60,138 nt of DNA from RPQJ01 sp041910015 (lineage in GTDB: Bacteria; Pseudomonadota; Gammaproteobacteria; Steroidobacterales; Steroidobacteraceae), in contig JAYRRR010000110.1 of NCBI GenBank assembly GCA_041910015.1, positions 1-60,138 of the forward strand. The letters run 5' to 3'. Both the position numbers and the translations under genes were made by a program. Position 1 is the first letter of the stretch. Every line of letters begins with the position of its first letter. A model generated the notes under the pieces. It did not search any database. It saw nothing but the letters and a program-made list of their open reading frames with translations, and had not been told where the DNA came from. Shown here piece after piece: positions 52,356-60,138 of this stretch.

Positions 52356-53874
52356 ACGCGGCACACTCGAACTGGACGGCTCGTCGCTGACGCTCGACCG
52401 GCTGCGCGGGTTCGAGGCGCAGCGCCCCGCCGTCCGGCTGGCCGCGTCGGCACGCGGACGCATGGAGCAGTCGGCGGCGACGGTCGCCGCGACGGTCGCC
52501 TCGGGGCAGGTCGCCTACGGCATCAACACCGGCTTCGGCGCGTTCGCGAACCGCGTCATTCCCGCGGCGAAGACGCAGAAGCTGCAGGTCAATCTGGTCC
52601 GCAGCCACGCCTGCGGCGTGGGCGAGCCGCTAGCCGCCCCGCTCGTGCGGCGCATGCTGCTGCTCAAGGCCAATGCGCTGGCGGCAGGGTACTCGGGCGT
52701 GCGCCCGCTGGTCGTCGACTCTCTGCTCGCGCTGCTCGAGGCGGACGTCATGCCGGTCATCCCTGCGCAGGGCTCGGTGGGCGCCTCGGGCGACCTCGCC
52801 CCGCTCGCGCACCTGACGCTGGCGCTGATCGGCGAAGGCGAGGCGTGCGGGCCGGACGGGGCGGGCCGGCTCGAGGGCCGCGGCGTCCTGCGCGCCGCGG
52901 GCATCGAACCGCTGGAACTGCAGGCGAAGGAAGGGCTCGCGCTGCTGAATGGCACGCAACTGAGCCTCGCACTCGCCCTCGAGGGGCTGTTTCGCGCCGA
53001 GCGGCTGCTCGATGCCGCCGTCGTCTGCTGCGCCATGACGGTCGAAGGGCTGGCCGGCAGCCACGTGCCATTCGACGAGCGCATCCACGAGGCCAGCCGA
53101 CTGCCCGGGCAGATCGTCGCGGCCGGCCGCATCCGTGCGCTGCTCGCGTCGGACAGCGAGATCCGGCGCAGTCACGAGCACTGCGAGCGCGTGCAGGACC
53201 CGTACGCCGTGCGCTGCATGCCGCAGGTCTACGGCGCCGTCGAGCACACGCTGGGCCATGCCCGCGAGGTGCTCGGCCACGCGCTCAATGGCGTTTCCGA
53301 CAATCCGCTGATCTTCGGCGTCGACGTACTCTCGGGCGGCAACTTCCACGCCGAGCCGATCGGCTTCGTCAGCGACTTCCTCGCGATCGCGGTCGCCGAA
53401 CTTGCGAGCGCGTCGGAACGACGCATCGACCTGCTCGACCGCCGCGTCAATCCCAACCTGAACATGTTCCTCGCGGCGGAGCCGGGGCTCGAGTCGGGCT
53501 TCATGATCGCGCACGTCACCGCGGCGGCGCTCGTCTCCGAGAACAAGACCTACGCGCACCCGGCATCGGTGGACAGCCTGCCGACGTCCGCAGGCCAGGA
53601 AGACCACGTCAGCATGGCGCCCTGGGCCGGGCGCAAGCTGCAGAAGGTCTGCGACAACGCGGCGCGTGTGCTCGGCATCGAGTTGCTGGCCGCCGCGCAC
53701 GCCCTCGACTCGATGCGGCCGCTGACGACCACCGCCGAGCTGCAGCGTGTGCACGCCGAGGTGCGTGCGATCGTGCCTCATCGCACGGCCGACCACCGGC
53801 TCGACCTCGACATCGAACGGCTGGCGCGTCTGGTCGAATCCGGCGCGCTCTCGGCACACGTCGCGCGGGCCTGA
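52348..53874 (+). CDS. hutH: Histidine ammonia-lyase family protein
   Basis: Predicted to eliminate ammonia from L-histidine to give urocanate. The 508-residue protein contains the MIO prosthetic-group triad A146-S147-G148 in GSVGASGDLAPLAH, the catalytic Tyr in AYGINTGFG, HCERVQDPYAVRCMPQVYG, and VSDNPLIF. The sequence around the active site favours His over Phe/Tyr, but no other hut gene is present, so a different amino-acid substrate cannot be excluded. The ATG lies inside the ettA end (ATGCCTGA overlap), so coupling to ettA is likely. Confidence 0.88.
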
Positions 53875-53901
53875 CCCCGGGTCACGACAGGGAGCGAGAC
53901 G

Positions 53902-54588
53902 ATGCCCGGCGCGATCCTCCTGCTCGTCGTCTTCGGGTTCATCGCGCTGCTGCTGGGCTTCAGCCGCTGGCTCGCGCGGCGTCACTGGGCTGCGGCCGGC
54001 AACGTCGCCGTGGCCATCCTCCTGTTCGCGATCGCTCATGTCGCCTGGCCGGCGGTCATGCATCTGCGCACCTATGAGGCATTGCTGCCGCGCGACGCGA
54101 TGGTCGCGCAGGTGTCGTGCGAGCGCACCGGCCCGCGAACCTTCCGTTTGACGCTGACCCGCCTGCCCGCCGGCCGGATGCAGGTCTTCGAAATGACCGG
54201 CGACCAGTGGCGACTCGAAGCCCGCACGCTCGTCTGGAAGGACCGTGCCGCGCAAATCGGGCTGCCCGCGAGCTACCGCTTCGAACGGCTGAGTTCCCGC
54301 CGTCTCGATGCGACGCGGTCGTCCGGCGTCCCTGCGGAGCAGCCCCCGGAGTTGCCGGCCAGCTATGCGCTCAGCGACGCCGACGAGGCCGGCGAGGACG
54401 TCTGGTCGCAGGCCCGGACGGGGCGACGCTGGGCGAGTCAGGTCGATCCCCGTCGCGTGTACGGCCCCTGGCGACCGCTGGCGAACGGGGCCCGGTTCGA
54501 CGTCTGGATGGAGCGTCCGTCGGGGTCGATTGACGCGCAGCTGCAGGCCCTTCCGGCCAACGAAGCGGCGGCAAAGGCATTGCGGTAG
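53902..54588 (+). CDS. Conserved inner-membrane protein of unknown function
   Basis: A 228-residue product with two N-terminal hydrophobic segments (about 3-20 and 32-53) that end before HLRTYEALLPRD. A soluble domain follows with VSCERTGPRTFRLTLTRLP, TGDQWRLEARTLVWK and a C-terminal FDVWMERPSGSIDAQ. It resembles uncharacterised gammaproteobacterial proteins sometimes labelled as efflux-related without evidence; I assign no function. GGGAG lies upstream of the ATG at 53902. It follows hutH by 27 bases in the same direction. Confidence 0.75.
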   Translation: MPGAILLLVVFGFIALLLGFSRWLARRHWAAAGNVAVAILLFAIAHVAWPAVMHLRTYEALLPRDAMVAQVSCERTGPRTFRLTLTRLPAGRMQVFEMTGDQWRLEARTLVWKDRAAQIGLPASYRFERLSSRRLDATRSSGVPAEQPPELPASYALSDADEAGEDVWSQARTGRRWASQVDPRRVYGPWRPLANGARFDVWMERPSGSIDAQLQALPANEAAAKALR

Positions 54589-54625
54589 ACTCCCGTGACA
54601 ACAAGACCCCTGCAGAGGGCCTCGC

Positions 54626-55342
54626 ATGTCCGTCTACGTCGATTCGAACAGCCGGCTCCATCACGACCAGGAACGCAGCCTGGCCCTGATGTGCCCGCAC
54701 TGCCAGGTCTATTCGCACATCACCGCGGTCTCCGTGCCGCAGTTCCCCGACCTGGTGCTGAGCCGGCCGAATCACGTCGGCGTCGTCTACCGCTGCGACT
54801 CCTGCAACGCGCCGATCTTCCTCAAGTTCGCGGTCAAGATGTACGCCGGTAATCGCATCGAGCTCGCCAACAACTTCGTCGAACTCGAGCGGGCCAAGGA
54901 GAAATTCAACTTCACCTACCTGCCCGAGGAGGTCGAGAAGCTGTTCCGCGAGGCGCTCGGCTGCTACTCGGCCGGCTTTTTCGGCGCATTCGCCTCGATG
55001 TGCCGCCGCACAGCGCAGACAGTGTTCCAGGACCTGGGCGAGAACGGCAGGCTGCGGATCTTCGAGCAGGTGCGCGAGGCGCGCGAGCTCGCGGAGATCG
55101 ACGAGGAGACGTTTGGCGTCGTGAGAAAGGTGCTGTTCGGCGCCGACACGGATCCGCAACCACAACTGCCCGACCTCGGCGCGAGCGAGGCCGGCGTGCT
55201 GCTGGAACTGGTCAAGGACATGCTCTACGAAACCTATGTCCGCAAAGGCAAGCTGCAGCAGGCAATGATGGTGCGGCGTTTCTTCGCCGAGGAATCGCTC
55301 GACAAGATCACGCCGATCGGACGGGTATCGGGCCAGAGCTGA
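54626..55342 (+). CDS. DUF4145 domain protein with an N-terminal zinc ribbon
   Basis: A 238-residue soluble protein. C23-x2-C26 and C57-x2-C60 form a zinc-ribbon-like pair around a short beta region. The DUF4145 helical domain follows (about 95-215) with AGFFGAFASMCRRTAQTVF. DUF4145 proteins occur alone or fused to restriction-modification and other defence proteins; nothing nearby supports such a role here. It starts 37 bases after the membrane protein and is convergent with purL. Confidence 0.82.
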   Translation: MSVYVDSNSRLHHDQERSLALMCPHCQVYSHITAVSVPQFPDLVLSRPNHVGVVYRCDSCNAPIFLKFAVKMYAGNRIELANNFVELERAKEKFNFTYLPEEVEKLFREALGCYSAGFFGAFASMCRRTAQTVFQDLGENGRLRIFEQVREARELAEIDEETFGVVRKVLFGADTDPQPQLPDLGASEAGVLLELVKDMLYETYVRKGKLQQAMMVRRFFAEESLDKITPIGRVSGQS

Positions 55343-55406
55343 CGCCGCCGCCGCGCGTCACCACCGGGTCGCGACGTCGGCCACGCCACCGCGGAACGAT
55401 TCGACG

Positions 55407-58400
55407 TCAGTCGACCCAGACCCGCGCGTTCCTGAACATCCGCGTCCAGCCGCCGTCCTCGGCCCAGTCCCAGGGATGCCACGAATTCTGCACCGTGCGG
55501 AAGACGCGTTCGGGATGCGGCATCAGGATCGTCACGCGGCCGTCGGTCGTCGTCAGGCCGGTGATGCCGGCCGGCGAGCCGTTCGGATTGGCCGGATAGG
55601 TCGTCGCGGGACGGCCGTGGTTGTCCACCCAGCGCAGGCTCACCAGCCCTCCGCCGGCGCACGCACGCTCGGCCTCCGCGTCGGCAAACTCCGCGCGTCC
55701 TTCGCCGTGTGCGACCGCGATCGGCAGCACCGAGCCTTCCATGCCACGGAAAAACACCGACGGCGTCGGCAGCACCTCGACCAGGCAGACCCGCCCCTCG
55801 AACTGCTCCGAGCGGTTGCGCACGAACCGCGGCCAGTGCGCCGCCCCCGGGATCAGTGGCTGCAGGGCGGACATCATCTGGCAGCCGTTGCAGACGCCGA
55901 GCGAGAAGCTGTCGGGGCGCGCGAAGAACGCCCCGAACTGCTCGCGCAACATCGGGTTGAACAGGATCGACTTGGCCCAGCCCTCGCCGGCGCCGAGCAC
56001 GTCGCCGTAGGAAAAGCCGCCGCAGGCGACGAGACCCTTGAACCCGCCCAGCGTCGCGCGACCGGCGATCAGGTCGGTCATGTGCACGTCAGCCGGCTTG
56101 AAACCCGCGCGGTCGAACACCGCCGCCATCTCGAGCTGGCTGTTGACGCCCTGCTCGCGCAGGATCGCAACCTCGGGCCGCGCCCCACGCAGCACATACG
56201 GCGCCGCGACATCCTCCGCCGGGTCGTAGGTCAGGTGCGCAAACAGGCCCGGGTCCTGCGCGTCGACGGCGCGTTCGTACTCCTCCCGCGCGCAGGCGGG
56301 GTTGTCGCGCAGTGACTGCAGACGGTAGCTCGTCTCCGACCAGGCTGCGCGCAACTCGGTGCGTGGCACATCGAGCAGCACAGTTCCGCCGGCGTCACCG
56401 ACGACGATGCGGTCCATCGCCTCGACCGTGCCGAGGTCGTGCACGAACGGCCCGAGGCCCGCGGCGGCCAGCACCGCGCGCACTTCGTCGATGCGCGCGG
56501 TCTCGACCTGCAGCATGGCGCCGAGTTCTTCGGCGAACAGCTCCGCGATCGCCGCCTCGCGCCCCGCGGACGACAGTCGCACCTCGAAGCCACAGCGTCC
56601 CGCAAAGGCCATTTCGGCGAGCGTAGCCAGCAGGCCGCCGTCCGAGCGGTCGTGATACGCGAGCAGCAGCCCCGCACGACGCAGCCTGGCCATCGCCTCG
56701 ACGAAGCCACGCAGACGCCGCGGCTCGTCGCAATCCGGGGCGTCGTGGCCGATGCGTCCGTACACCTGCGCGAGGCACGACCCGCCCAGCCGGTTGCTCC
56801 CGCCACCCAGATCGACGAGCAGGAGACGCGTCGCGCCGCGATCCAGGCGCAACTGCGGCGTGAGTGTGCGCCGCACGTCTTCGACCGGTGCGAATGCCGA
56901 GACGATCAGCGACACCGGCGAGACGACCTTCCTCGCCTCGCCGCCCGCGGTCCAGGCCGTCTTCATCGACAGCGAGTCCTTGCCGACGGGAATCGCGATG
57001 CCGAGCGCCGGGCAGAACTCCTCGCCCACGGCGCGCACGGTGTCGTACAGGTCGGCGTCCTCGCCGGGCTCGCCACAGGCCGCCATCCAGTTCGCCGACA
57101 AGCGGATGTCCTCGATGCGGCCGACGTCCGCCGCGACGACGTTGGTGACCGCCTCGGCGACGGCCATGCGGCCAGCCGCCGCCGCGTCGAGCAGCGCGAG
57201 CGGCGTGCGCTCGCCCATGGCCATGGCCTCGCCGCGCGTCGAGAAGTAATCGCTGGTGGTGACGGCGACGTCGCTGACCGGCACCTGCCAGGGGCCGACG
57301 AGCGGGTCGCGGCTGATCATGCCGCCGACGGAACGGTCGCCGATCGTGACCAGGAACGTCTTGTCCGCGACGGCCGGCAGGCGCAGCACGCGCAGCGCCG
57401 CCTCGCGCACGTCGACGACGTCGCGCGCGCCGAAATCATCTGCCGCATGCGGCAGACGCCGAACGTCGCGCGTCATGCGCGGTGGCTTGCCGAGCAGCGT
57501 CTCGAGCGGCATGTCGACCGGCGCGTTGCCGAACTTCGGGTCGTCGACGCGCAGCCGGGCGTCGCCGGTCACTTCGCCGACGACCGCGAACGGACAGCGC
57601 TCGCGGTCGCATAGCGCGCCGAACGCGGCGAGCTGCGCAGCCGCGATCACCAGTACATAACGCTCCTGCGACTCGTTGCACCAGAGTTCGAGCGGCGACA
57701 TGCCCGGCTCGTCGCTCGGCACCTTGCGCAGGTCGATGCAGCCGCCGGTGCCGTCGTGGTGCACAGATTCTGGAATGGCGTTCGAGAGACCGCCGGCGCC
57801 GACGTCGTGGATCAGCAGGATCGGGTTGTCGTCGCCCATCGCCCAGCAGGCGTCGATGACCTCCTGCGCGCGCCGCTGCATCTCGGGGTTGCCGCGCTGC
57901 ACCGACGCAAAATCCAGGTCGGCGGAACTCGAGCCGGCGCCCATCGAGGACGCGGCACCGCCGCCCAGACCGATCAGCATCGAGGGACCGCCGAGCACGA
58001 TGATCTTCGCCCCGGGCACGACGCGTGCCTTCTCGACGTGTGGCCGGCGGATGTTGCCGAGGCCACCGGCGATCATGATCGGCTTGTGGTAGCCACGCAG
58101 CGGCGAGCGCCCGGGCGACGGCACATGCTGCTCGAACGTGCGAAAATAGCCGAGGATGTTCGGGCGGCCGAACTCGTTGTTGAAGGCCGCAGCGCCGATC
58201 GGCCCCTCGAGCATGATCTGCAGTGCCGACACGATGCGTTCGGGCTTGCCGAAGTCCTGCTCCCAGGGCTGCACGTAACCGGGGATGCGCAGGTTCGAGA
58301 CGGTGAAGCCGACGAGACCGGCCTTGGGCTTCGCACCGCGACCGGTGGCACCTTCGTCGCGGATTTCGCCACCGGAGCCGGTCGCCGCGCCCGGAAACGG

Positions 58401-59312
58401 CGCAATGGCGGTCGGATGGTTGTGGGTCTCCACCTTCATCAGGATGTCGATCGGCTCGTCCGCGCCTTCATAGCCCGCACCGCCCGGCTGCACGAACCAG
58501 CGCCGGCCGGGCCAGCCCTCGATGACCGCGGCATTGTCGCGATAGGCCGAAAGCACGCCCTGCGGATTGCAGCGGTGGGTGTTGCGGATCATGCCGAACA
58601 GCGACTTTTCGCTGCACACGCCGTCGACGATCCAGTCGGCATTGAAGATCTTGTGCCGACAGTGCTCCGAATTCGCCTGCGCGAACATCATCAGTTCGAC
58701 GTCGGTGGGATCGCGGCGCAGCGAGTCGCGGAATGCGGCCGCGAGATAGTCGATCTCTTCGCCCGACAGCGCGAGACCGAGTTCGGCATCGGCCCGCTCC
58801 AGCGCCGCCCTGCCCTGCGCCAGCACGGGGACGCTCGCCAGGGGCTCCGGCGCGTGGTGCGCGAAAAGCCCCGCGGCCGCCGCGACCGAGTCGAGCACGC
58901 CCTCGGTCATGCGGTCATGGACGATGGCCCCGAGGACCGCACGTTCGTTCGCATCGAGCCGTCGGCCGACGTCGAAATACCACGCGATGCCGCGCTCGAT
59001 CCGCACGACGTTCACGAGACCACAGACGTGCGCGATGTCCGTCGCCTTGCTCGACCACGGCGAAACGGTGCCGAAGCGCGGCACGACGAGCAGCATCTCG
59101 CCCCTGGGCGTGCCCACGTGTGTCGTCTGGCCGTAGCGCAGCAGCGCCTCGACGACACCCGCTTCGCGGGCGGTCAGCGGTGCGCTGCTGTCGACGAAGT
59201 GCAGGTAGCGCGTGTCGACCGCGGCGACGTCGCCAACCCGCTCGCGGACGGCCGCCAGCACCTTGTCGAGCCGGAAATCCGAGAGCGCGGGTGCGCCGCT
59301 GAAGGTGAGCAT
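55407..59312 (-). CDS. purL: Phosphoribosylformylglycinamidine synthase (single-chain)
   Basis: Converts FGAR to FGAM using ATP and glutamine, the fourth purine step. The 1301-residue protein has the N-terminal PurS-like domain, two AIR-synthase-like halves (SEHCRHK, KVETHNHPTAIAPFPGA, then GKDSLSMKTAW) and a C-terminal glutamine amidotransferase. The latter has the Cys nucleophile in LGVCNGCQM, VAHGEGR and PHPERVFR. This is the long gammaproteobacterial/eukaryotic type, so no separate purS or purQ is needed. The ATG at 59312 gives a normal start. Confidence 0.97.
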   Translation of the reverse strand: MLTFSGAPALSDFRLDKVLAAVRERVGDVAAVDTRYLHFVDSSAPLTAREAGVVEALLRYGQTTHVGTPRGEMLLVVPRFGTVSPWSSKATDIAHVCGLVNVVRIERGIAWYFDVGRRLDANERAVLGAIVHDRMTEGVLDSVAAAAGLFAHHAPEPLASVPVLAQGRAALERADAELGLALSGEEIDYLAAAFRDSLRRDPTDVELMMFAQANSEHCRHKIFNADWIVDGVCSEKSLFGMIRNTHRCNPQGVLSAYRDNAAVIEGWPGRRWFVQPGGAGYEGADEPIDILMKVETHNHPTAIAPFPGAATGSGGEIRDEGATGRGAKPKAGLVGFTVSNLRIPGYVQPWEQDFGKPERIVSALQIMLEGPIGAAAFNNEFGRPNILGYFRTFEQHVPSPGRSPLRGYHKPIMIAGGLGNIRRPHVEKARVVPGAKIIVLGGPSMLIGLGGGAASSMGAGSSSADLDFASVQRGNPEMQRRAQEVIDACWAMGDDNPILLIHDVGAGGLSNAIPESVHHDGTGGCIDLRKVPSDEPGMSPLELWCNESQERYVLVIAAAQLAAFGALCDRERCPFAVVGEVTGDARLRVDDPKFGNAPVDMPLETLLGKPPRMTRDVRRLPHAADDFGARDVVDVREAALRVLRLPAVADKTFLVTIGDRSVGGMISRDPLVGPWQVPVSDVAVTTSDYFSTRGEAMAMGERTPLALLDAAAAGRMAVAEAVTNVVAADVGRIEDIRLSANWMAACGEPGEDADLYDTVRAVGEEFCPALGIAIPVGKDSLSMKTAWTAGGEARKVVSPVSLIVSAFAPVEDVRRTLTPQLRLDRGATRLLLVDLGGGSNRLGGSCLAQVYGRIGHDAPDCDEPRRLRGFVEAMARLRRAGLLLAYHDRSDGGLLATLAEMAFAGRCGFEVRLSSAGREAAIAELFAEELGAMLQVETARIDEVRAVLAAAGLGPFVHDLGTVEAMDRIVVGDAGGTVLLDVPRTELRAAWSETSYRLQSLRDNPACAREEYERAVDAQDPGLFAHLTYDPAEDVAAPYVLRGARPEVAILREQGVNSQLEMAAVFDRAGFKPADVHMTDLIAGRATLGGFKGLVACGGFSYGDVLGAGEGWAKSILFNPMLREQFGAFFARPDSFSLGVCNGCQMMSALQPLIPGAAHWPRFVRNRSEQFEGRVCLVEVLPTPSVFFRGMEGSVLPIAVAHGEGRAEFADAEAERACAGGGLVSLRWVDNHGRPATTYPANPNGSPAGITGLTTTDGRVTILMPHPERVFRTVQNSWHPWDWAEDGGWTRMFRNARVWVD

Positions 59313-59408
59313 GAGCGAGGGCGGTCGCCGGTCCAGAGGGGGCCGCGAATGATACCGGACGGGTGCTCTGCGAGCCAGCGCAGAGCAGCGTAAGTCACTG
59401 CCTGCGCT

Positions 59409-59750
59409 CTATTTTTCCCGCGTGCCTGGACCGCCCGGCGGATACACCGGGTAGGGGAACTGGGCCACGTTGGAGCCGTCCGCGGCGCTGACCTTGCTCA
59501 CGCCGGACTTGCGCACCTCGTCGATGCGGATCACGGCGTGCAGGGGCAGGTAGGTGCGCTTCACCCCGGCGAATTCAGCCTGGATCTTTTCCTCGGACGG
59601 ATCGACCACGACGCTGGATTTTTCGCCGAAAATGAGCTCTTCGACCTCGATAAAGCCGAACATCTGGCCATGACCGACCTTGCGGGCGTAAATCTCGAAG
59701 ACCTTGCCCTGGTTGTGGAAAATCACCTTGAAAATGTGACTGGAGGCCAT
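59409..59750 (-). CDS. DUF1820 family protein
   Basis: A small soluble protein of 113 residues, function unknown. The family core is clear: HIFKVIFHNQGKVFEIYAR near the start, GQMFGFIEVEELIFGEKSSVVVDPSEEK, and TYLPLHAVIRIDEV. The C-terminal tail is Pro/Gly-rich. The ATG at 59750 is chosen because the conserved sequence begins there; the frame continues upstream without similarity. It lies upstream of purL on the same strand. Confidence 0.85.
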   Translation of the reverse strand: MASSHIFKVIFHNQGKVFEIYARKVGHGQMFGFIEVEELIFGEKSSVVVDPSEEKIQAEFAGVKRTYLPLHAVIRIDEVRKSGVSKVSAADGSNVAQFPYPVYPPGGPGTREK

Positions 59751-59797
59751 GGAGTGCCAGATAGGGGAAGTGCCTGTTTTTCTAGGCCCGGGCGCGC

Positions 59798-59826
59798 ATT
59801 CTCGCCTCATTCGATTTACGAGGCAA
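59798..59826 (-). promoter_or_regulatory. Putative promoter of the DUF1820 gene with a dyad in the spacer
   Basis: On the minus strand TTGCCT (59826-59821) and GAGAAT (59803-59798), each four of six matches, are 17 bases apart. The inverted repeat GCCTC-N11-GAGGC (59824-59804) spans the spacer. Transcription would start about 40 bases before the DUF1820 ATG. The rest of 59827-59879 contains no gene; a nine-base direct repeat TACGAGGCA occurs at 59817-59825 and 59868-59876. Confidence 0.4.
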
Positions 59827-59879
59827 ACGCGCGCAACCCGTTGACGCGCCGTGGTGGATCGAGCCAATACGAGGCACCC

Positions 59880-60137
59880 TCACGGTCGTCCCGCGCTCAC
59901 CTCGCCCCACCAGGTGATCCACCCCTCGAGCCTCAGCGCGTCCCTGCCGCACGCCGCGAGGACTTCGGCGTGGACGACATCGACAGCGCCTCCTCCAGTC
60001 TGTGCATCGTCTGCGGGCTCTCCGGAGGCGCCAGCAGGCTCGGCGGCGGCTCCGGCAGCGGCGGGCACGGCGTCGGCACAGCGACCGTTCTGGTAGTCGT
60101 GCAGGCGCCGAGCGAGTTCGCGGCCAGCGCGATCAGC
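59880..60137 (-). CDS. Putative Rz-type inner-membrane spanin subunit, C-terminal part (cut by window edge)
   Basis: The visible 85 codons read as a soluble segment with a charged helical start (RELARRLHDYQNGRC), an Ala/Gly/Pro-rich middle and a C-terminal helix with CGRDALRLEGWITWW before the stop at 59880. Rz proteins are phage i-spanins with an N-terminal membrane anchor and a periplasmic coiled coil; the anchor would lie outside the window. The main support is that a second frame inside it encodes an Rz1-like lipoprotein, the hallmark of Rz/Rz1 loci. On its own the sequence is not diagnostic. Confidence 0.55.
   Translation of the reverse strand, partial: ADRAGRELARRLHDYQNGRCADAVPAAAGAAAEPAGASGEPADDAQTGGGAVDVVHAEVLAACGRDALRLEGWITWWGEVSAGRP
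59933..60136 (-). CDS. Putative Rz1-type outer-membrane lipoprotein spanin, embedded in the Rz frame (partial)
   Basis: The frame offset by +1 from the Rz candidate is open for 67 codons. It starts inside a signal peptide (LIALAANS) that ends in the lipobox LGAC (Cys at codon 12). A short Pro-rich mature part follows (PTPCPPLPEPPP). Small, proline-rich lipoproteins encoded entirely inside Rz are the classical o-spanins of phage lysis cassettes, which bridge to Rz and fuse inner and outer membranes. The start codon is beyond the window edge. A chance open frame in GC-rich DNA is the alternative, but it would not explain the lipobox and proline pattern. Confidence 0.6.
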   Translation of the reverse strand: MIALAANSLGACTTTRTVAVPTPCPPLPEPPPSLLAPPESPQTMHRLEEALSMSSTPKSSRRAAGTR

Positions 60138-60138
60138 G

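Noticed and set aside
57756..59393. 545-codon plus-strand frame opposite purL
   Set aside because: Antisense to the conserved N-terminal half of PurL; shadow frame.
59851..60096. 81-codon plus-strand frame at the right edge
   Set aside because: Ser/Ala/Pro-rich with no motif, and opposite the better-supported nested Rz/Rz1 frames.

Overview
The window is chromosomal DNA of a high-GC (visibly well above 60% G+C) gammaproteobacterium. The evidence is gene order and gene content: a fimV-truA-accD-folC-SPOR-cvpA-purF block as in Pseudomonas and relatives; cysS beside a cyclophilin-lpxH pair as in enterics; an EpmA/EpmB/EF-P set; single-chain PurL; and FimV plus a FimX-like protein, which point to type IV pili. 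I cannot name the genus. A lineage near Xanthomonadales, Nevskiales or Steroidobacterales is an inference only.

Layout. Bases 1-46 are the 3' end of a tRNA-Lys. From 108 to 3004, cysS and gltX read leftward, and from 3110 to 4485 a secreted cyclophilin and lpxH read rightward. From 15410 down to 4487 runs one tightly packed leftward operon: fimV, truA, accD, folC, a SPOR protein, cvpA, purF, a glycerate 2-kinase and a receiver-like/Ser-Thr kinase. aroC and prmB (15661-17691) precede it on the same strand. Rightward from 17710 come a SCO copper protein, psd and epmA; efp is leftward and epmB diverges from it, so EF-P and its lysylation enzymes sit together (19229-22037). A FimX-like degenerate GGDEF/EAL protein follows (22128-24182), convergent with topoisomerase IV parE-parC (24210-28444).

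The 28518-32026 block is a leftward three-gene D-amino-acid operon: exported D-aminoacylase, DgcN-like protein, DgcA/dipeptide-epimerase-like enolase. It is followed by a redox operon of rubrerythrin, a GlpC-like Fe-S protein and a DUF3501 protein (32040-34581), whose promoter region carries two perfect dyads. Rightward from 34793 come isoprenoid genes xseB-ispA-dxs, folE2, and a PPOX flavoprotein coupled to a radical SAM/SPASM-like protein. From 49372 down to 40671 runs a second long leftward operon: glyA, nrdR, ribD, ribE, ribBA, ribH, nusB, thiL, pgpA and a Ser/Thr kinase with a cyclic-nucleotide-binding domain. A histone-deacetylase-like gene lies upstream. Rightward from 50688 are ettA, a histidine ammonia-lyase, a small membrane protein and a DUF4145 protein, then leftward purL and a DUF1820 gene.

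Most of the window is ordinary housekeeping DNA with no insertion sequence, integrase or CRISPR array that I can see. The most unusual item is at the right edge (59880-60138). There two overlapping leftward reading frames look like the C-terminus of an Rz i-spanin and, in the +1 frame inside it, a proline-rich Rz1-type lipoprotein with a lipobox. That would be the end of a phage lysis cassette that continues beyond the window. Other points of interest are the two eukaryotic-like kinases that each close a biosynthetic operon, the PPOX/radical SAM pair of unknown function, and the D-amino-acid operon. Start sites were often moved inward from the longest open frame because high GC leaves long spurious upstream extensions.
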